The notes under the pieces are model-generated. The model made no database searches and was not told the origin of the DNA. It worked only from the letters and a program-made list of their open reading frames with translations. This document shows, one piece after another, positions 32,874-36,367 of a stretch of DNA of 36,367 nucleotides (positions are counted from its first letter, which is position 1; every line of letters starts with the position of its first letter). The position numbers and the translations under genes are program-made. Source of the DNA: Clostridia bacterium (GTDB taxonomy: Bacteria; Bacillota; Clostridia; Oscillospirales; CAG-382); assembly GCA_017381715.1 (NCBI GenBank), contig JAFOBR010000092.1, forward strand, positions 1 through 36,367, in the 5' to 3' direction.

Positions 32874-34841
32874 ATGAAAAAATTACTTGCGCTTACACTT
32901 TTAATTATAATTTGTATTTTTGCTGTCGCTTGCGGCGATGGGGAAGACACATCCGATATTTCTGTAGATACATTTGATCCCACCGTAAAGGGCATATATT
33001 CCGACGAACAGCTTTACGATAAAGTCCTTGGCGGATGGGCAGGTCAGATGGCAGGCGTTGTTTACGGCGCAGACGTGGAATTTTATTACCGCGGTCAGAT
33101 AATGCCCGAGAATGCTGTGGCGGATTTTTCCACCCTTAATATCAATAACGCCTTTTGGCAGGACGATGTGTACGTGGAAATGACCTTTTTAAAGGTTATG
33201 GAGCAAAACGGATTTGATTGCAGTATAGACCTTTTGGGCGAAGCGTTTGCAAAAAGCGAATATCCTCTTGACCACGCCAATAAGCAGGCGAGGGAAAATC
33301 TGCAAAACGGAATTTCGCCTTTAGAGAGCGGACATTATAATAACAACCTGCATTGCGACGATATAGACTGGCAGATAGAATCCGATTTTATCGGACTTAT
33401 TTGCGGCGGCGACGTACAAAAAGCCGCAGACCGCGCTTATGAAATAGGACATATGATCTGCTATGGCGACGGTGTATACGGCGGTGTTTTTGTTGCGGCG
33501 CTTAATGCGGCGGCATTCATAGCAGATGACGTGAACCAAGCTGTTGATATGGCTCTTTCCGTTATACCCGACGGCACCGAATTTAAAACCGTAATGAATC
33601 AGGTGGTTTCCCGTTACGAAAAAGGCAAAACTTGGGAAGAATGCTGGGAATATATCGAAGAGCTTTGGGGAAATGACGACCGTTGCGTGGTATTTTCTAA
33701 ATACGATTCCAATATAGACGCAAAGCTTAACGCCGCGTACGTGCTTATGGGAATACTTTATGGGGAAGGGGATTTTGAAAAATCTATTACCATAGCCCTT
33801 CGCTGCGGTCAGGATAACGATTGCAACGCATCCACCGTGGGCGGTTTCCTCGGTGCTATGTACGGTTATGAAGCCATACCCGAAAAATATAAAAACGGAC
33901 TTAACAAAAGCGGTACTAATTTTTCTTATACCGAATATGATCTTGAAGGAGCCGTAAACGCAACGGTTACCCTGCTTAAAAACCGTCTTCCTTCTCCCCG
34001 TGAAGGATACTGGGAAATAGTTGGGGGAGAAACCGCTTCTGTTCCTACAGAGCAGTGGCCCGAAGCGCCTACTGTTGTGTTTACCGCAACCGCAGAAAAG
34101 AATAAGGTTAAATTAAACGTAAACGCATTTTCCGTTCCCGGAATTGCAAGCACGGTAATAGATTTCGGCAACGGCTTTACCACCCACGAAAATGTGGCAG
34201 GCTACAAATATTCCGCCCCCGGTGAATACACAATAACCTGCACGGTTACGGATATCAAGGGTAACGTGACAGCGGCTTCCCAGACAGTTACCGTTACCGA
34301 GATAGAGGATGTTATTTTAGGCAATATCGGCGAATACAGAAATATCGCATCCTTTATGGTGCCTATATGCAGTGTTACCGCACCTACCGGCACCGGGAAT
34401 ATGGATATATTTATTATAAACAACGGTGCGGCAGGGGTGAGCCTTACCACCCAGTACGACACATACAACGGCTATCTGAACACCCATAAGGACTACGTGG
34501 GATATCTGTTTGACGGAACCTACAAGGTTGATTCGGTTATCTTTACCGAAGGTATGAACTTTGATAACGGCGGTTGGTTTGCCAACGGGGACGTTAAGGT
34601 TCAAGCCCTTGTAAACGGTACTTGGACAGATGTGAGCAAATTGAAGGTTTCTCCCAAATATCCCTCAGGCAACATGCAGGGCGATTTTGGTCCTCATTTC
34701 GAAGAATACACATTTAAATTTACTGCAATTGAATGTGAAGGAATCCGCATTATAGGTACTGCAGGCGGCGCAGCAGGCTTTATCTCTGTTTCCGAGCTTG
34801 CGGTAATGGGCAACGAAATAATTGTTTACGAAATCGATTGA
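32874..34841 (+). CDS. exported lipoprotein with ADP-ribosylglycohydrolase, PKD and C-terminal beta-sandwich domains
   Basis: 655 residues from ATG 32874 (GAAAGGAG 7 nt upstream). Residues 1-21 form a lipoprotein signal (MKKLLALTLLIIICIFAVAC). Residues about 42-370 match the ADP-ribosylglycohydrolase (ARH/DraG) fold: GGWAGQMAGVVYG, the first acidic pair Asp97-Asp98 (QDDVYVEM), and GQDNDCNASTVGGFLGAMYG, with Asp314 and Asp316 in the position of the family's DxDT. Residues of about 395-476 form a PKD-like domain (FGNGFT, then YSAPGEYTITCTVTD). The rest (about 480-655) looks like an F5/8-type carbohydrate-binding beta-sandwich. Intracellular ARH enzymes remove ADP-ribose; an exported one with PKD and sandwich domains more likely acts on glycans or glycosides. 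The substrate is unknown. Confidence 0.85.
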   Translation: MKKLLALTLLIIICIFAVACGDGEDTSDISVDTFDPTVKGIYSDEQLYDKVLGGWAGQMAGVVYGADVEFYYRGQIMPENAVADFSTLNINNAFWQDDVYVEMTFLKVMEQNGFDCSIDLLGEAFAKSEYPLDHANKQARENLQNGISPLESGHYNNNLHCDDIDWQIESDFIGLICGGDVQKAADRAYEIGHMICYGDGVYGGVFVAALNAAAFIADDVNQAVDMALSVIPDGTEFKTVMNQVVSRYEKGKTWEECWEYIEELWGNDDRCVVFSKYDSNIDAKLNAAYVLMGILYGEGDFEKSITIALRCGQDNDCNASTVGGFLGAMYGYEAIPEKYKNGLNKSGTNFSYTEYDLEGAVNATVTLLKNRLPSPREGYWEIVGGETASVPTEQWPEAPTVVFTATAEKNKVKLNVNAFSVPGIASTVIDFGNGFTTHENVAGYKYSAPGEYTITCTVTDIKGNVTAASQTVTVTEIEDVILGNIGEYRNIASFMVPICSVTAPTGTGNMDIFIINNGAAGVSLTTQYDTYNGYLNTHKDYVGYLFDGTYKVDSVIFTEGMNFDNGGWFANGDVKVQALVNGTWTDVSKLKVSPKYPSGNMQGDFGPHFEEYTFKFTAIECEGIRIIGTAGGAAGFISVSELAVMGNEIIVYEID

Positions 34842-34860
34842 ATAAAGGAGGAATAACAAA

Positions 34861-35634
34861 ATGAAGCTTAAAAAGCTAACCTTTATCCTTTTGATATTGG
34901 TTTTTGCTCTTGGGGTATCCTGCTTTGGCGGTTGTTCTCCCGCCACCGAAACGGACGCACGGGCCGTTACAACGGAATTTTTAGACCTTCTTATCAAAAA
35001 AGATTATTCCGCCGCATACGAATATTTCAGCAGTGTGGACAAAGAATCATTTTACGAGTTTTGCGGCCGTATGAGCGCAGAGCTTGAAGGGGTAGAAGAG
35101 TTTTCGTTAAAGCAGACAAAATGGTCCCGTACCACCCAAAACGGCGTATCCTACTATTCTTATACTTTCGAAATGTTAACGGATAAGGATAAAAGCTACG
35201 TGGTGGAAACGGTGTATCTGGCGGAGGACGATTCCTTTTATACATTTAATATAACAGGTCAGACCGCCCTGTCTTCTACAGAGATAATGCCTTTTAAGCT
35301 TATAACTACCACCTTGTCTTTGGCATCAATCGGATTTTGTGTCTGGATGGTAATAGACTGCGCAAGACGCAGAGTGCGTAAAAAAGCGCTGTGGATAATC
35401 CTTATCCTTTGCGGATTTGCCTTTACCGTTACATTCGGTTATAATTTCGGCATTAATTTTTCATTAATGCTGGCTTTGCCCTTGTGGCAGGTAACATCAG
35501 ACAGTCTGTGTACCTCCATAAAAGCATCCGTACCTCTGGGTGCAATAATTTATTGTATACTGCGTAAAAAGATAACGGTGCCCACGTTGTTCCACGAAGC
35601 ACAGTTTACGGATATAACAGAAAATATCGAGTAA
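34861..35634 (+). CDS. lipoprotein-like membrane protein, unrecognised
   Basis: 257 residues. The N-terminal signal (MKLKKLTFILLILVFALG) is followed by SCFGGCSP, giving two possible lipidated cysteines, neither with an ideal lipobox. Residues of about 35-140 form an extracellular domain with helices (DARAVTTEFLDLLIKKDYSAAYEYF) then strands, resembling DUF3887/NTF2-like folds of small clostridial lipoproteins. Two or three membrane helices follow (about 147-170, 176-202 and perhaps 216-237), then a cytoplasmic tail. The RBS AAAGGAGG is 9 nt upstream. It lies 19 nt after the glycohydrolase gene, probably in the same transcript. The function is unknown. Confidence 0.75.
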   Translation: MKLKKLTFILLILVFALGVSCFGGCSPATETDARAVTTEFLDLLIKKDYSAAYEYFSSVDKESFYEFCGRMSAELEGVEEFSLKQTKWSRTTQNGVSYYSYTFEMLTDKDKSYVVETVYLAEDDSFYTFNITGQTALSSTEIMPFKLITTTLSLASIGFCVWMVIDCARRRVRKKALWIILILCGFAFTVTFGYNFGINFSLMLALPLWQVTSDSLCTSIKASVPLGAIIYCILRKKITVPTLFHEAQFTDITENIE

Positions 35635-35640
35635 AATTCA

Positions 35641-35666
35641 ACCCCCGAAGCAAACGCTTCGGGGGT
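35641..35666. terminator. terminator between convergent genes
   Basis: An 11-bp GC-rich perfect stem (ACCCCCGAAGC/GCTTCGGGGGT, 35641-35651 with 35656-35666) and an AAAC loop, 6 nt after the lipoprotein stop. The T tracts on both sides are short (ATTT rightwards, TGAATTTTA leftwards), so it may serve both directions with modest strength. From there to 35753 I see no gene. Confidence 0.75.
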
Positions 35667-35753
35667 ATTTGAGTTATGCGAGGTTTAACGTTGTGAAGTA
35701 TTATTTTCTGTTTTCGGTACGAAACTTGTTTCGCCGGATATATAATCGGATAT

Positions 35754-36367
35754 TTAATCGGCGTCTACGGTATGGTAACTCACAAGCAGGCTCTCTATGC
35801 CGATCACCTCTGTGCCTTCGGGTACGATTATACATTTGATCTTGTTTGCGCTGTGGTAGAAATAATCAAATGCTTGAAGCCGTAACGCTACCGCTTCGTC
35901 GCTGCTGGCGGGTACGGTGTTAACAACCTCAACAGCCGCATCGTATGCGTCTTGAGAAGTGTAGCCCGCATTTTTGAGAATATCGGATATTCTGTTATAT
36001 TCCGCTTCGTTTATCAGGGGTTCAAGGACGTATATGCCATCCTGCTCGTGAGGATCGTAGAAGGAAATGAATCTTTTTACATCTCTGTCATCGGTTTCGA
36101 TTTCTTTTAAGGTATTTTTGATTTTGTTAAAACCTTCTTCTGTTATCAGTACCGGCACGTTAAGGGTGGCAAGGGTGTTTAAATCCTGCATCTCCACCTT
36201 GGTGACCTTGTCGCCATCGGGAGAGAACTCGGGGATTACCACGGTTACTTGGGTTTCAGCAGAGTAATCAATAATAATATCGGTTACGAAAGAATACGAA
36301 GCCGAGGTAGACTTTGACGTAGAACCTTGTGCCCACTTACTGAATGTGTAACCAGGCATCACAGATG
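35754..36367 (-). CDS. C-terminal part of a secreted or surface protein, cut by the window edge
   Basis: At least 204 codons, still open at the right edge, so the start lies outside. The first visible residues, MPGYTFSKWAQGSTSKST, resemble the end of an InlB-type (Listeria-Bacteroides, PGYTF-x-x-W) repeat. That implies a larger surface protein and not a start at the GTG or ATG at 36357-36362. The remainder (about residues 25-203) is an unrecognised alpha/beta region with many Asp and Thr residues and no membrane helix; it ends LLVSYHTVDAD. No RBS is visible within the window. Confidence 0.65.
   Translation of the reverse strand, partial: SVMPGYTFSKWAQGSTSKSTSASYSFVTDIIIDYSAETQVTVVIPEFSPDGDKVTKVEMQDLNTLATLNVPVLITEEGFNKIKNTLKEIETDDRDVKRFISFYDPHEQDGIYVLEPLINEAEYNRISDILKNAGYTSQDAYDAAVEVVNTVPASSDEAVALRLQAFDYFYHSANKIKCIIVPEGTEVIGIESLLVSYHTVDAD

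Noticed and set aside
36357-36362. GTG or ATG near the right edge as a true start of the last gene
   Set aside because: The frame is still open at the edge, no RBS is visible, and the first residues look like the end of an InlB-type repeat.
1-36367. CRISPR arrays, insertion sequences, phage or defence genes
   Set aside because: I looked for direct repeats, transposase or integrase motifs and terminal inverted repeats and saw none; the gene content is housekeeping plus envelope genes.

Overview
The window is a chromosomal segment of a low-to-mid GC Firmicute, most likely an uncultured gut-type member of Clostridia (Oscillospirales-like). This is inferred from the complete S10-spc-alpha ribosomal cluster in Firmicutes order (secY-adk-map-KOW protein-infA-rpmJ), zinc-type S14, S4 and L36, an adenylate kinase with a Cys4 lid, an RNase M5-like Toprim protein, an AbrB-type regulator, and near-consensus sigma-A promoters with 17-nt spacers. 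No 16S rRNA or other direct taxonomic marker is present, so placement is inference. No mobile element, CRISPR array, tRNA or rRNA was recognised.

Layout. (1) 1-1900, minus strand: an ECF sigma factor and an N-acylglucosamine 2-epimerase family enzyme. (2) 1912-1951: two back-to-back consensus promoters whose -35 boxes form one palindrome; the rightward one starts a tightly packed 10-kb housekeeping operon. Its genes are an LRR lipoprotein, alaS, a HIT protein, a phosphoribosyltransferase, a ComEC-like protein, holA, an RNase M5-like protein, mtaB and an unrecognised gene. (3) 12.2-16.2 kb: metabolic genes on both strands: an AbrB regulator, a HAD phosphatase, a DppA-type M55 peptidase, a phospho-sugar mutase and a TSCPD protein. 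(4) 16.37-31.94 kb: the S10-spc-alpha cluster of 32 genes, starting at a strong promoter with a structured leader of about 180 nt and ending at a strong terminator after rplQ. Two genes, infA and rpmJ, are easy to miss; infA seems to begin with CTG. (5) 31.95-36.37 kb: accessory envelope genes. These are two small membrane proteins (the first possibly frameshifted), a secreted ADP-ribosylglycohydrolase-PKD lipoprotein, a lipoprotein with C-terminal membrane helices, and the C-terminal part of a surface protein cut by the window edge.

How they fit together. The two large plus-strand blocks are growth machinery: tRNA charging and modification, replication-clamp loading, RNA maturation, ribosome assembly, translocation (SecY), N-terminal processing (Map), initiation (IF-1) and transcription (RpoA). 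The most interesting signals are regulatory. They are the foldable rpsJ leader, the rpsJ-rplC intergenic hairpin placed against the rplC ribosome binding site, the CTG start of infA, and the recurring palindromic divergent -35 boxes. The accessory end holds the most unusual protein, an exported ADP-ribosylglycohydrolase-fold enzyme with a D-N-D-C active-site variant.
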